Below are positions 43,764 through 52,293 of a stretch of 52,293 nucleotides of DNA, in pieces; the first letter of the stretch is position 1, and each line of letters starts with the position of its first letter. Both the position numbers and the translations under genes were made by a program. The notes under the pieces were generated by a model. That model saw only the letters and a program-made list of their open reading frames with translations. It was not told the DNA's origin and ran no database searches. Origin of the DNA: Pseudomonadota bacterium (GTDB lineage Bacteria; Desulfobacterota; Binatia; UBA12015); the NCBI GenBank assembly GCA_005777805.1, contig SXLG01000098.1:1-52293 (forward strand), read 5' to 3'.

Positions 43764-45209
43764 TCACGGGCGGCGCCGCGCGGGCCGCGCCCTGGCCGGC
43801 GCACCACCCGCGACCAGACGCAGACGCCGTGAACTCAGGCGGCTCCGGCCGCCGACCGCCGCCGCAACGCGCTCACCGCTGGCGTTGTCGGCTTCGTCAC
43901 TGGCGGCCTCGGTTGCGGTCAGGGTCATCGCCTCCGGTCCACCGAGACGCTCGATCCGCGCCCCGAGCCCGGAAAGTTTCTGCTCGATGCGCTCGTAGCC
44001 GCGATCGAGATGGTAAACGCGCTGCAAGCGGGTGGTGTTGGCGGCGGCGAGTCCGGCGAGGATCAGGCAGACGCTGGCGCGCAGATCGGTCGCCATCACC
44101 TCGGCGCCTTCGAGTCGGGCGGGCCCGCGGATGCAGGCCTGACCGCCGTCAACCCGAATATCGGCGCCGAGTCGCACCAGCTCCTGCACGTGCATGAAGC
44201 GGTTCTCGAAGATGCTCTCGGTGATCCGGCTTTCGCCATCGGCGAAACAGAGCAACGCCATCAGTTGGGCCTGCAGATCGGTCGGAACGCCGGGGACGGG
44301 TGCCGTTGCGACATCGACCGGGATGAGCCCGCGCATACCCGAGGCGCGGATTGCGTTGTCCTCGCATTTTAGGTCCACGCCTGCGGCGCTCAGCACATCA
44401 AGCACGACTCCGAGGTCGTCACGCCGGGCACCCACCACCCGGACGTCGCCACCGGTCGCGGCCGCGGCCATGAGCAGCGTCCCAGCCTCGATCCGGTCGG
44501 GCAGGACGCTGTGGGTCATGCCGCCGAGGTCGGAGCCGCCACGGATCACGATCACCTCGGTGCCACAGCCCGTGATGTCGGCTCCCATCGAACGCAGAGC
44601 ATGCGCCAGGTCGACGATCTCGGGCTCACGCGCCGCATTGCGTAGAATAGTGGTGCCGCGCGCCAGCGTCGCCGCCATCATCAGATTCTCGGTCGCCCCG
44701 ACCGAGGGCACGCGCAGCGTGATGTCCGCACCCCGCAGGCGCGGAGTGCCACCGGCCGAGCGCGGCGCCCGAGCCTCGACGTAGCCATGCGAGTGGTGGA
44801 TCTCGGCGCCCATCGCCTCGAAGCCGGCGAGGTGGACATCCACCGGGCGACTGCCGATTGCACAGCCGCCGGGGGTCGCCACCCGTGCTGCGCCGAAACG
44901 TGCCAGCAAGGGACCCAGCGTCAGGAACGAAGCGCGCATGGTCTTGACGAGATCGTAAGGCGCTTCGAGGCTCGTCACCGAGGCCGCCTCGAGCCGGACG
45001 TGCCCGCTCTGGCTCTCGACGCCGACGCCGAGCCGGCCGAGCAGCAACTCGGTGGTCTGGCAGTCGACCACGCGCGGAACGTTGTCGATCTCGCAGGCCT
45101 CGGCCGTCAGCAACGAGGCAAAGAGAACCGGCAAGGCCGCGTTCTTGGCTCCGCTCACCGAGACCTCGCCGCTGAGCGGCTGGCCTCCGTGAATGATGAT
45201 CTCGTCCAT
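43764..45209 (-). CDS. murA: UDP-N-acetylglucosamine 1-carboxyvinyltransferase MurA
   Basis: The 481-residue enzyme has S-G-A-K-N-A-A-L-P (Lys-Asn substrate site) and the catalytic Cys in G-G-C-A-I-G-S-R-P, whose loop also binds fosfomycin in the known enzymes. It adds enolpyruvate to UDP-GlcNAc, the first step of peptidoglycan synthesis. It is about 60 residues longer than typical (about 420) because of a basic, Ala/Arg-rich tail. ATG 45209 follows GAGAG. The frame continues upstream to 45980, but that is a shadow of prmC. Confidence 0.92.
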   Translation of the reverse strand: MDEIIIHGGQPLSGEVSVSGAKNAALPVLFASLLTAEACEIDNVPRVVDCQTTELLLGRLGVGVESQSGHVRLEAASVTSLEAPYDLVKTMRASFLTLGPLLARFGAARVATPGGCAIGSRPVDVHLAGFEAMGAEIHHSHGYVEARAPRSAGGTPRLRGADITLRVPSVGATENLMMAATLARGTTILRNAAREPEIVDLAHALRSMGADITGCGTEVIVIRGGSDLGGMTHSVLPDRIEAGTLLMAAAATGGDVRVVGARRDDLGVVLDVLSAAGVDLKCEDNAIRASGMRGLIPVDVATAPVPGVPTDLQAQLMALLCFADGESRITESIFENRFMHVQELVRLGADIRVDGGQACIRGPARLEGAEVMATDLRASVCLILAGLAAANTTRLQRVYHLDRGYERIEQKLSGLGARIERLGGPEAMTLTATEAASDEADNASGERVAAAVGGRSRLSSRRLRLVAGGAPARARPARRRP

Positions 45210-45274
45210 CCGCTCTCTCGCCACCCTGCCCGGCCTGCGGGCCCGATCCAACGCCAGCGGCGTAGGTCGCCGCC

Positions 45275-46144
45275 TCAATCCTCTCCGCGGCAACACACGA
45301 CGATCCGGTCTCGACCCGCGAGGTCCTGGACCAACCTCCCCCTGCCGAAACCGCCGCCGCACATCCGCTCGAGAGCCGCCTCCCCCTGCCCTGCGCCGAT
45401 CTCGAAGCAGAGCCACCCCGCCGGCACGAGAGCCTCCCGCGCCGACCCGAGCAGGCGGTCGATTACACCCATGCCGCCCGGTTTTCCACCGGCGAGCGCA
45501 AGCATCGGCTCGAAAGCGAGTTCCGGTGGAGCCGCGGCGAGATCCTCGTCGCTCAGATAGGGCGGATTGGCCACGATCAGGTCCACGCTCGCCGGCCGCA
45601 GCGGCGCGAGCAGATCGGCACCCAGGAGAGAGATGCGGCTTTGGTGGCGGCGCAGGTTGTGGCGCGCCACCGCGCGCGCCTCGCGCGAGAGGTCGAGCGC
45701 CACGATTCGCGCCGGGCGGCACCGGCGCACAAGTTCCGCCTCGAGCGCCAGTGCGATGGCCCCACTGCCCGTGCCGACATCGACGATGCACGGGCCGCGG
45801 TCCCGCTCCGGCAGAGCCAACACGAGTTCCAGCGCCACCTCGACCAGCCGCTCGGTTTCGGGCCGCGGCACCAGGACCCGGGCATCCACCGCCAGCGCAA
45901 GCGAAAAGAATTCCTTGGTCCCGACCAGATGGGCGATCGGCTCGCGCGCAAGCCGACGCTCGACCAGCGCCTCGAAGCACTGGCGCAGGTTCTCATCGAG
46001 GGCGTCGCGGCGTCGGGCCATGCGCGCGGCCCGGTCCCAGCCCGCGACGTGACCGAGCAATACCTCGGCGTCCAGCTCGGGGGTCGTGCAGCCCGCCGCT
46101 CCGAGCCGGCGCGCGGCATCGCGGAGCGCCTCTGCCGCGGTCAA
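45275..46144 (-). CDS. prmC: Release factor glutamine methyltransferase PrmC
   Basis: The 289-residue SAM enzyme has [11 protein letters not shown] (motif I) and N-P-P-Y-L-S (motif IV) for methylating the GGQ glutamine of release factors. It starts with TTG 46144 that overlaps the stop of prfA (TTGA), a rare start kept because it is coupled to its substrate's gene. murA begins 65 bp downstream. Confidence 0.92.
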   Translation of the reverse strand: MTAAEALRDAARRLGAAGCTTPELDAEVLLGHVAGWDRAARMARRRDALDENLRQCFEALVERRLAREPIAHLVGTKEFFSLALAVDARVLVPRPETERLVEVALELVLALPERDRGPCIVDVGTGSGAIALALEAELVRRCRPARIVALDLSREARAVARHNLRRHQSRISLLGADLLAPLRPASVDLIVANPPYLSDEDLAAAPPELAFEPMLALAGGKPGGMGVIDRLLGSAREALVPAGWLCFEIGAGQGEAALERMCGGGFGRGRLVQDLAGRDRIVVCCRGED

Positions 46145-47226
46145 ACCTCGGCCTGCAGGGCCGCGGCCTGCGCCTCGGCGATCAGCGGCTCGAGCACGAC
46201 GTCGAGCGCGCCGTCGATCACGCGATCGAGTGCGTGGCTGGTGAAGTTGATGCGGTGGTCGGTGACCCGGTTTTGTGGAAAATTGTAGGTCCGGATGCGC
46301 TCGGAGCGATCCCCCGTGCCGACCATGGCGCGCCGATCCGCCGCCCGCGCCGCGTTCTGCGCCGCTTCGGCCTTCTCGAGCAGCCGCGAGCGCAGGATAC
46401 GCAGGGCCTGGGCCTTGTTCTTGTGCTGTGATTTTTCATCCTGACAGATCACAACGAGGCCGCTCGGGAGATGCGTGATGCGCACCGCCGAGTCGGTCGT
46501 GTTGACGCTCTGCCCGCCCGGCCCCGACGAGCGGTAGACGTCGATCCGCAGGTCCTTGTCCTCGATCTTGACCTCGACCTCGTCGGCCTCGGGCAGGACG
46601 GCGACGGTCACGGCCGAAGTGTGGATCCGGCCCTGCGCCTCGGTGGCGGGCACGCGCTGCACGCGGTGGACACCGCCCTCGAACTTGAGCCTGCTGTACG
46701 CACCCGCGCCCTCGACCGAAGCGATGATCTCCTTGAAGCCACCGATGCCGGTCGGGCTCGCATCGAGCACCTCGACCCGCCAACCGCGCGCGTCGCCGTA
46801 GCGCGAGTACATGCGAAAGAGATCGGCCGCGAAGAGTCCCGCCTCCTCGCCCCCGGTGCCGGCTCGAATTTCAAGCAGGACGCTGCGCTCGTCGAATGCG
46901 TCGCGCGGCAGGAGCAGGATCCGGAGGGCGTGCTCGATCTCGACGATGCGCTGGCGCAGCCCCGGCAACTCGGCCGCGGCCATCTGCCCGAGTTCGGGAT
47001 CGTCGTCCCGGAGCAGTGCCTCGAGATCAGCAGCCTCGACCAGAGCGGCCTGCCACTGGCGCGACGCCGCCACGACCTCGATCAGGGCAGCGTGTTCGCG
47101 CGAGAGCGCGACGAAGCGAGCGCGGTCGGCGATGATCGCGGCGTCGCCGAGGGCCGCCTCGACCTCATCGAATCGCTCGGCAAGCGCGGCGAGTCGATCG
47201 GCGAAGCCTCCGGATGGGGCCGTCAC
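46141..47226 (-). CDS. prfA: Peptide chain release factor 1
   Basis: The 361-residue protein has the P-A-T anticodon tripeptide in R-V-P-A-T-E (class RF1, reading UAA/UAG) and the catalytic G-G-Q in S-G-P-G-G-Q-S-V-N. Length is standard. The start is GTG 47226. It lies 18 bp after rpmE, and its stop overlaps prmC, its own methylase. Operon order rpmE-prfA-prmC-murA is conserved in many bacteria. Confidence 0.95.
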   Translation of the reverse strand: MTAPSGGFADRLAALAERFDEVEAALGDAAIIADRARFVALSREHAALIEVVAASRQWQAALVEAADLEALLRDDDPELGQMAAAELPGLRQRIVEIEHALRILLLPRDAFDERSVLLEIRAGTGGEEAGLFAADLFRMYSRYGDARGWRVEVLDASPTGIGGFKEIIASVEGAGAYSRLKFEGGVHRVQRVPATEAQGRIHTSAVTVAVLPEADEVEVKIEDKDLRIDVYRSSGPGGQSVNTTDSAVRITHLPSGLVVICQDEKSQHKNKAQALRILRSRLLEKAEAAQNAARAADRRAMVGTGDRSERIRTYNFPQNRVTDHRINFTSHALDRVIDGALDVVLEPLIAEAQAAALQAEV

Positions 47227-47244
47227 GGCCGCTCCGGGCGCCGC

Positions 47245-47472
47245 TCAGGACGCCGCGGCCGGCGCCTTTGCCTTGCCGCGGGTGTAGCGGCGCTGGAAGC
47301 GCTCGACGCGTCCGGCCACGTCGACGATTTTCTGCTTGCCGGTGTAGAACGGGTGGCAGCTCGAACAGAGCTCGATATGAATCTCGGGCCGCGTCGCCCG
47401 CGTCTCGACGATCGAGCCGCAGCTACAGATGATGCGGCTCGGGCCGTACTCGGGGTGAATGCCTTCCTTCAT
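47245..47472 (-). CDS. rpmE: 50S ribosomal protein L31, zinc-type
   Basis: The 75-residue ribosomal protein has M-K-E-G-I-H-P-E-Y, then four cysteines (C-S-C-G and C-S-S-C) that bind zinc, and H-P-F-Y-T-G-K-Q. It is the four-Cys (C+) form, not a zinc-free paralogue. The start ATG is at 47472; the longer frame to 47694 is not coding-like. It is probably the first gene of the prfA-prmC-murA run. Confidence 0.95.
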   Translation of the reverse strand: MKEGIHPEYGPSRIICSCGSIVETRATRPEIHIELCSSCHPFYTGKQKIVDVAGRVERFQRRYTRGKAKAPAAAS

Positions 47473-47690
47473 GACGGGGCCTGCCCTAACACCCGGCTCG
47501 GGCTTGCGAAAGCTGGGCGCGAACCGGGGCCTGGCCGACCCACGGGGTCGCCGCGCGGCCTCGCCCGGACCTGGGCCACCTCGCCCTGGACTGGGTGCGG
47601 CTCGTGACCCGCTGCCGAAGCCAGGTCGATCCCCTCGCCCCGAGGGGCGATCACCGACCGCCGCCGAGGGGGGCGGCGATGTGGCGGCGC
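47473..47690. other. Intergenic region upstream of rpmE
   Basis: It likely holds the rpmE operon promoter. A perfect 7-bp stem CCCCTCG/CGAGGGG with a 3-base loop is at 47631-47647. No gene, and no convincing promoter match seen. Confidence 0.4.
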
Positions 47691-47843
47691 TCACGCTCGG
47701 CCACTTCGGCGGCAGTCAATGAACGCAGGCTCCTCCTCGATGCGCTGAATCCTCCGGCTTGGGACTCCAGCGAGTTCAGCAACCTCCGTTCGAGGATGCC
47801 CGGTCTCGGCGCTGCAGAGGACGTAGCGACCGTGGCCGGTAAC
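47691..47843 (-). pseudogene. Possible IS21 IstA N-terminal remnant
   Basis: A minus frame reads T-G-H-P-R-T-E-V-A-E-L-A-G-V-P-S-R-R-I-Q-R-I-E-E-E-P, like the helix-turn-helix (G-H-S-R-R-E-V-A-E-L-A-G-V) I recall at the start of IS21-family IstA transposases. Only this short segment is recognisable. It ends at TGA/overlap before rpmE's leader. Confidence is limited. Confidence 0.35.
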
Positions 47844-47988
47844 CTCCTCGCCCACCCGGGCCGGCCAGGAGTACCCCCCGACAGCGGTGCCCGGAACGTG
47901 CCGCACGGCCGGTACCGATCAAGTCTCGCCGTGGTCGAGCAAGGCCTCCCCGTGAAAGGAACCCGACGAACCCAGGTTTCGTCTGTAG

Positions 47989-48243
47989 CCAGATCACAAT
48001 CCAGGCGCCGCGGCTTCCGACGAGGAAGTGTGGCGGTTCACTGGCGCGAAGGGCTTCGCGATCGTGTCGAAGGATTCGGATTTCGGCCAACGCAGCTTCC
48101 TGCGCGGGCACCCGTCCAGGCTAAGCTGGATCCGGCGAGGCAACTGCTCGACCGACGACGTGGAGGCGATCCTGCGCGTCCGTCGGCGCGAGGTCGAAGC
48201 GTTCGGAGAGGACGTCGCCGCGGCGCTCCTCGCCCTGGAGTAG
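47989..48243 (+). pseudogene. DUF5615 PIN-like fragment (C-terminal part)
   Basis: The frame opens after TAG 47986-47988 and reads A-S-D-E-E-V-W-R-F, then I-V-S-K-D-S-D-F-G-Q-R-S and I-R-R-G-N-C-S-T, the C-terminal half of DUF5615 (Mut7-C-like PIN-fold) proteins, usually the toxin-like member of a pair with DUF433. The N-terminus with the first acid residue is missing and no partner is seen, so it is most likely a broken toxin gene. GTG 48028 could start a shortened product. Confidence 0.6.
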
Positions 48244-48308
48244 GAAAAGGTGAGCTGGCCTGTCTCGATCATCTGCCCCCTCTCCTCTGGGCCTTCTGCA
48301 GCGACTCG

Positions 48309-49583
48309 TCAGAGGCCGAGGCGTGTCAGGGCCTCGAGCAGGCGTGCCGCTCGGTCGTCCCAGGTTTCAGCCGCCAGCGCGTGGGCTCTGGCAGCACGCG
48401 CGGCGGCGGGCTCGCGCAGCGCGTCGCGCACGGCGTCGGTGAAAAACGAGCCATCGCCGATGCGCACGAGATCGCGACCCAATCCCACGGCCTCGGGGAG
48501 CGCCGTCGCGACCACCGGTACGCCCGTGGCGATGCACTCGCGCAGCTTGAGCGGGGCGAGCGAATTGCCGAGTGGCGTGCGCCGGTACGGCAGCAGCAAC
48601 ACCTCGGCGGCGTGGAGCCAGCGCGGCAGCTCGTCGAGTCCGACGGCGGGTCGGATCACGAGACGCGGATGGCGCGGCAGGCGACGTGCCGGCAGAGCGC
48701 ACGGCCCGAGCAGGACGAGCTGGGCTGCGGGTAGGGCATCGAGAGTGCTCACAAGCAGATCGAAGTCGAGGCGATCGTCAATCAGCCCGGCGAAGAGAAG
48801 GCGCGGGCGCGGCAGATCCGCAAGCGGAGCGGCGAACGCGGCCTTGACGCTCAAGCCGGAGACAGCGCCAACGGTCGGACGCAGCGGATCCGCAAGCGGA
48901 GCAGCGAACGCGGCACTCGTCGGCGGGCCCGCGTCCTCGCGCGACCGCGCGCGGCTCGCGACCTCGGTACCCGCGACAAAGATCGGATCGATGGCGTGTG
49001 GCAGGAGCAGCTCGCGGCGTGCGCCCCGCAGCAGGAGGTGGGCGGCCGGGGCCACGACGAGTTCGGCCCGCGCGAGCAGCGAAGCCTCGTCCCTGCGGAC
49101 CGCCGCCGGATCGACGCCGGGCCAGAGCGCGAAGTCGTCGGCGCGGTAGAAGACCAGCGGGCGGAGGCCCAGCGCCACCGCCACCCCGGCCGCCGCGGGC
49201 AGGACGACGATGCCGGCCGGAGCGACAAACCCGTGCCGCTGCAGCGCCCGCCGCACGAACACTGTTGCGACACGGTCGGAGAGGCCCGCCAGCGGTGCCG
49301 GCGACCGCCAGGGCAGAGCCGGCGGCGCGAGGCGGACGAGGTCGGATGCAGTGCTGGCTCCTCCCCCGGCGACGCGCCCGCCTCGCATCGCGCCCAGACG
49401 CTGGACCGCCCGCCCGAAATCCCGCAGCGCGAATTGCGGCGACCGTTGCGGCAGCTCGACCCAGAGCACGCGCAGCCCCGGTTCAAGTCGGGCCATGGCC
49501 CGCACCAGATGCTGGATCGAGGACGGGTGGCGACCGAAGGCTTCGGCAAAAACGACCAGTTCGCGCGGCCCACGCGCGCTCAC
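48309..49583 (-). CDS. GT-B glycosyltransferase with internal 24-residue duplication
   Basis: The 424-residue protein has a TuaH/GT4-like fold: N-terminal V-V-F-A-E-A-F-G-R-H-P-S-S-I-Q-H and C-terminal L-L-P-Y-R-R-T-P-L-G-N-S-L-A-P-L-K-L-R-E-C-I, which binds a nucleotide sugar. Between them A-A-F-A-A-P-L-A-D recurs 24 residues apart, the in-frame 72-bp repeat. The start is GTG 49583, overlapping the thiolase stop by three bases. It could glycosylate an envelope or lipid acceptor; the partner of the thiolase and glycerol kinase is unclear. Confidence 0.75.
   Translation of the reverse strand: MSARGPRELVVFAEAFGRHPSSIQHLVRAMARLEPGLRVLWVELPQRSPQFALRDFGRAVQRLGAMRGGRVAGGGASTASDLVRLAPPALPWRSPAPLAGLSDRVATVFVRRALQRHGFVAPAGIVVLPAAAGVAVALGLRPLVFYRADDFALWPGVDPAAVRRDEASLLARAELVVAPAAHLLLRGARRELLLPHAIDPIFVAGTEVASRARSREDAGPPTSAAFAAPLADPLRPTVGAVSGLSVKAAFAAPLADLPRPRLLFAGLIDDRLDFDLLVSTLDALPAAQLVLLGPCALPARRLPRHPRLVIRPAVGLDELPRWLHAAEVLLLPYRRTPLGNSLAPLKLRECIATGVPVVATALPEAVGLGRDLVRIGDGSFFTDAVRDALREPAAARAARAHALAAETWDDRAARLLEALTRLGL
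48815..48914. repeat. In-frame 72-bp direct repeat inside the glycosyltransferase
   Basis: Starting at 48815 and 48887, GATCCGCAAGCGGAGC...GCGAACGCGGC recurs with 27 of 28 bases identical, step 72. It encodes A-A-F-A-A-P-L-A-D twice in the minus-strand protein. The match to the 72-bp step at 15.4 kb is the reason to list it. Confidence 0.75.
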
Positions 49584-51049
49584 CGGAGCCGTGGCCCCGC
49601 CGAGCCGAGTTCGACCCCTCTACCGCCGATTTCCTCGATCGTGGCGTGTTCGACAAGCTCTGGATCCATACTGCGCGCCAGAGCGCGACGGCCGCCGGGC
49701 AGGTCGCAGACGAGGATCGCCGCGGCCGGGCGTCCGCCTTCGTAGAGCACGGTGGTCGAGGCAATTTGCGCAGGCCCAGCCGGCCGGGGCTCGATCTCGG
49801 CCAGCGGCGAGCAGCGCGCGACCTCGCCCGAGACGTCATCGAACGTGAACTCTTGCCGCGGAGGCCGCGTCGACCACAAAGTGACGCCCTGCTTGGTCAA
49901 CATCCCGCTCACGGCCGTCACCAGACCGAGTGTCCCCGGATCGGCGCGCAACACCCCCACCATGCGCGCCAGCGCCTGGTAGACGAAGTTATTGAGCGGT
50001 CCGCCGGCAAAGGCCATGCCGCCGCATTCGGTGATCGCGCGCTCGGGGCCGATGCCCAGCGCGCGCATCTGCAGACGGACCGCCACCGGAAAACAACTGT
50101 AAAGTTCGAGATGCGCGATGTCGCCGATTCCGATGCCCGTGCGCTCGAGCACGCGCGCCCCGGTCCGCTCGAAGCCCGGCGAACGCGCCAGCTCCCGCCG
50201 CCGCACCACCGGAGCCATGAAGTTCGAGTCGGCCGCAGCCCACGGGTAGACGCGCCGCTCGGGCGGCACACCGGCCGCGTCGGCGACCTTCTCGGAACAG
50301 AGCAGGAGTGCGGCCGCTTGATCGACGTTCCACTGCGAGGTGAGGCGCTTGGTGTAGGGGAACGCAAGCATCTGATTATGCTCGGACTCGCCCGCGAGCT
50401 CGTCCTCGGTCGCGACCGCACGCGACCACGCGTCGGGGTTGCCCGCGGCGACGCGACTCATGCCGGCCCACAGGCGCCCGATCTCGCGGCGGTGTTCGGC
50501 CACCCCTACCCCGTCCGCGCGGCGCAGGGCGTTCTCGAGCACGGCGTACTGCTGCACCGGCATGACCAGACCATGCTCGAGTTCGATCGGGCTCAGGATC
50601 TCCTCGGCCGGCCGCAGCAGCCGATCCGGCATCTCATCGGTCTGCGCGGTCACCGGCGCCACGCGGCCAGTGATCGACTCGCGCAGCGAGCGGTACTTTG
50701 CCTCGCCGCCGACGACGACGGCGACCTGCTCATCACCCGCGGCGATGGCGCGTGCAGCCTCGCCGAGCAACGTCGTCTGCAGCACGCCGAGCTCGGCGAG
50801 CTCGGTGCGTGCCCGCGCCGCGCCGACTTGACGGGCGAGCAGCCGGCCCGGATCGGAGTAGCCCCAAAAACCTTTCGTGACGCGGATCGAATCGGCCTCC
50901 CGCAGCAGGCCCGCTGCTCCGGCATCGGCACCGGCCCGCGCGAGCGCCCGCGCCATGAGTTCGATCGCCTCGACGGCGCGCAGGGGGTCGTCCTCGCGCT
51001 GCGAGGCGACGCCGGCCCCGACCAGCACGGGACGGCGACGCGTACTCAT
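49580..51049 (-). CDS. SCP2-type thiolase / acetyl-CoA acetyltransferase-like
   Basis: The 489-residue protein has thiolase-fold halves and the SCP2-like motifs [22 protein letters not shown]. Where most of that group read N-G-G-Y-L-T-K-H, this one has S-G-M-L-T-K-Q, so a catalytic His could be lost. The role may be lipid or acyl-CoA transfer rather than classic thiolysis. ATG 51049 overlaps the glpK stop (ATGA) and its own stop overlaps the glycosyltransferase GTG. Confidence 0.78.
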   Translation of the reverse strand: MSTRRRPVLVGAGVASQREDDPLRAVEAIELMARALARAGADAGAAGLLREADSIRVTKGFWGYSDPGRLLARQVGAARARTELAELGVLQTTLLGEAARAIAAGDEQVAVVVGGEAKYRSLRESITGRVAPVTAQTDEMPDRLLRPAEEILSPIELEHGLVMPVQQYAVLENALRRADGVGVAEHRREIGRLWAGMSRVAAGNPDAWSRAVATEDELAGESEHNQMLAFPYTKRLTSQWNVDQAAALLLCSEKVADAAGVPPERRVYPWAAADSNFMAPVVRRRELARSPGFERTGARVLERTGIGIGDIAHLELYSCFPVAVRLQMRALGIGPERAITECGGMAFAGGPLNNFVYQALARMVGVLRADPGTLGLVTAVSGMLTKQGVTLWSTRPPRQEFTFDDVSGEVARCSPLAEIEPRPAGPAQIASTTVLYEGGRPAAAILVCDLPGGRRALARSMDPELVEHATIEEIGGRGVELGSAGPRLR

Positions 51050-52293
51050 TTCGAGGCCGTCCTCGCGCGGGACCCGGTCGCGGCCCGAGTTGGGGTGCGC
51101 GCCGAAAGCGTGCGCGCGACGGCATCACGCCAGCCCGCAAACGCCCGCGCCCGCTCGGCCTCGGCCCGGCGCGGCCGGAACGTCCGGTCGCGCACCCGCA
51201 TCCGCTCGAGGTCGCCCGGCTGCCAGAGTCCGACGCCGAGCCCGGCGAGATAGGCCGCGCCCAGTGCCGTCGTCTCGAGCACGCGCGGCCGGTTGACCGC
51301 GACGCCGAGCTGATCGGCCTGGAACTGCATCAGGAAATCGTTGGCCGCGGCTCCGCCATCGACGCGCATCTCATCGAGCGTCGAGCGGCCACGCGACGCC
51401 GGCCCGAGATCGGCCACCATCGCCTCGACCACCTCGCGCGTCTGGTAGGCGATCGCCTCGAGTGCGGCGCGCGCGAGATGCGCCCGGCCGCTGCCCCGGG
51501 TCAATCCTATGATCGTCCCGCGCGCGTGTGGATCCCAATGCGGCGCGCCGAGCCCGACGAACGCCGGCACCAGATAGACACCATCGTTGCCGGCCAGCCT
51601 GCGGGCCAGCGCCTCGGTCTCGGCCGCCTTGCGGATGATGCCGAGCCCATCCCGCAGCCACTGCACTGCGGCGCCGGCGACGAAGACCGAGCCCTCGAGC
51701 GCGTAGATCGGCTCGCCCGCCGGACCGCAGGCGAGCGTGGTGAGCAGGCCGTTGCGCGAGCGCACCGGCCGCTCACCGGTCGGCATCATGACGAAGCAGC
51801 CCGTGCCGTAGGTATTCTTGACCATGCCCGGACGGACACAAAGCTGGCCGAAGAGCGCCGCTTGCTGGTCGCCGGCGACGCCCGTGACCGGGATCGGGAC
51901 GCCGCCGAAGAGGCCGGGTGCGGTGCGGCAGAACTCACCCGCCGACGGCCGCACCTCCGGCAGCGTCGCCGGCGGCACTGCCAGCAGCTCACAGAGTTCG
52001 TGCGACCAGCGCCGGCGGTGGATGTCGTAGAGCAGCGTGCGCGAGGCGTTGGTGTGATCGGTGGCATGCACCGTGCCGCCCGAGAGATTCCACATGAGCC
52101 ACGAGTCGATCGTCCCGAAGGCGACCTCGCCGCGCTCGGCGCGCCGGCGGAGGCCGCGCACGTTGTCGAGCAGCCATCCGATCTTGGTGCCCGAGAAGTA
52201 GGGATCGAGCACCAGTCCCGTACGCGCCGCAACGTGCCGGCTGTGGCCCGCCGCCCGCAGCGCCTCGCAGTGCCCGGCCGTGCGCCGGTCCTG
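51046..52293 (-). CDS. glpK: Glycerol kinase, 5' end outside window
   Basis: 415 residues of a FGGY-family kinase are present; the frame stays open to the window end, starting with [10 protein letters not shown], so the first 80 or so residues lie outside. It has [31 protein letters not shown] and G-T-G-C-F-V-M-M, all glycerol-kinase signatures, and [10 protein letters not shown] in the ATP part. It makes glycerol-3-phosphate. It leads the operon with thiolase and glycosyltransferase. Confidence 0.9.
   Translation of the reverse strand, partial: QDRRTAGHCEALRAAGHSRHVAARTGLVLDPYFSGTKIGWLLDNVRGLRRRAERGEVAFGTIDSWLMWNLSGGTVHATDHTNASRTLLYDIHRRRWSHELCELLAVPPATLPEVRPSAGEFCRTAPGLFGGVPIPVTGVAGDQQAALFGQLCVRPGMVKNTYGTGCFVMMPTGERPVRSRNGLLTTLACGPAGEPIYALEGSVFVAGAAVQWLRDGLGIIRKAAETEALARRLAGNDGVYLVPAFVGLGAPHWDPHARGTIIGLTRGSGRAHLARAALEAIAYQTREVVEAMVADLGPASRGRSTLDEMRVDGGAAANDFLMQFQADQLGVAVNRPRVLETTALGAAYLAGLGVGLWQPGDLERMRVRDRTFRPRRAEAERARAFAGWRDAVARTLSARTPTRAATGSRARTASK

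Noticed and set aside
45210-45980. 771-bp upstream extension of the murA frame
   Set aside because: It overlaps prmC in another frame, is Arg/Gly/Ala-rich and the known MurA start (M-D-E-I-I-I-H-G-G) is at 45209.
1-52293. tRNA or rRNA genes
   Set aside because: I looked for T-loop-like GGTTCGAATCC and acceptor patterns in the gaps and found none; a covariance search would settle it.

Overview
The window is a GC-rich (roughly 70% by eye), gene-dense stretch of bacterial chromosome. A TonB-dependent receptor shows an outer membrane. Three CaiB/BaiF CoA-transferases, two acyl-CoA dehydrogenases, an acyl-CoA ligase, an SCP2-type thiolase, an F420-type LLM oxidoreductase and a secreted protease with a Cys-rich and AGKASVQ/FKA-type C-terminal region suggest an uncultured delta-like lineage (Binatota, Myxococcota or Desulfobacterota_B type). 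That placement is inference. No rRNA, tRNA, CRISPR array or phage was seen.

Layout. 1-420: nested insertion sequence remnants (IS3 right end inside the left end of an ISNCY-like element). 0.5-12.8 kb: an SRPBCC protein, then a minus-strand run of exported or envelope proteins (STN-like hypothetical, serine hydrolase, MDR dehydrogenase, trypsin-like protease, PQQ beta-propeller, decayed GH1 glycosidase, TonB receptor), faced by a FkbO/Hyg5/XanB2-like chorismatase. 12.9-33.5 kb: acyl-CoA and lipid-type metabolism (SDR, three CaiB/BaiF, LLM oxidoreductase, APH-like kinase, AMP-ligase, CMD-like protein, acyl-CoA dehydrogenase pair with divergent TetR, alpha/beta hydrolase), interspersed with a glycosyltransferase, a NAD-epimerase, a DUF547-radical SAM fusion and an SGNH-like membrane protein.

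33.7-47.5 kb: the housekeeping core. hisB-hisH-hisA-hisF overlap and are followed by a cation efflux gene. The rpmE-prfA-prmC-murA-hisD run lies about 5 kb further on, on the same strand. Between the two his blocks sit plus-strand genes (membrane protein, MFS/GPH transporter, gamma-glutamylcyclotransferase, a truncated glycosidase-like fragment), so an ancestral murA-his cluster may have been split; no hisG, hisC or hisI is present here. 47.5-48.3 kb holds decayed fragments (IstA-like, DUF5615 PIN-like). 48.3-52.3 kb is a tightly overlapped glpK-thiolase-glycosyltransferase operon whose glpK runs off the window.

The most unusual signal is a set of short direct repeats with a shared step close to 72 bp at several unrelated loci (15.4, 22.8, 33.6, 40.6 and 48.8 kb, and weaker at 24.0 and 37.7 kb). 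The repeated sequence differs at each locus, most copies are intergenic, and one is in frame inside a glycosyltransferase. The DUF547-radical SAM fusion is the most novel-looking protein.
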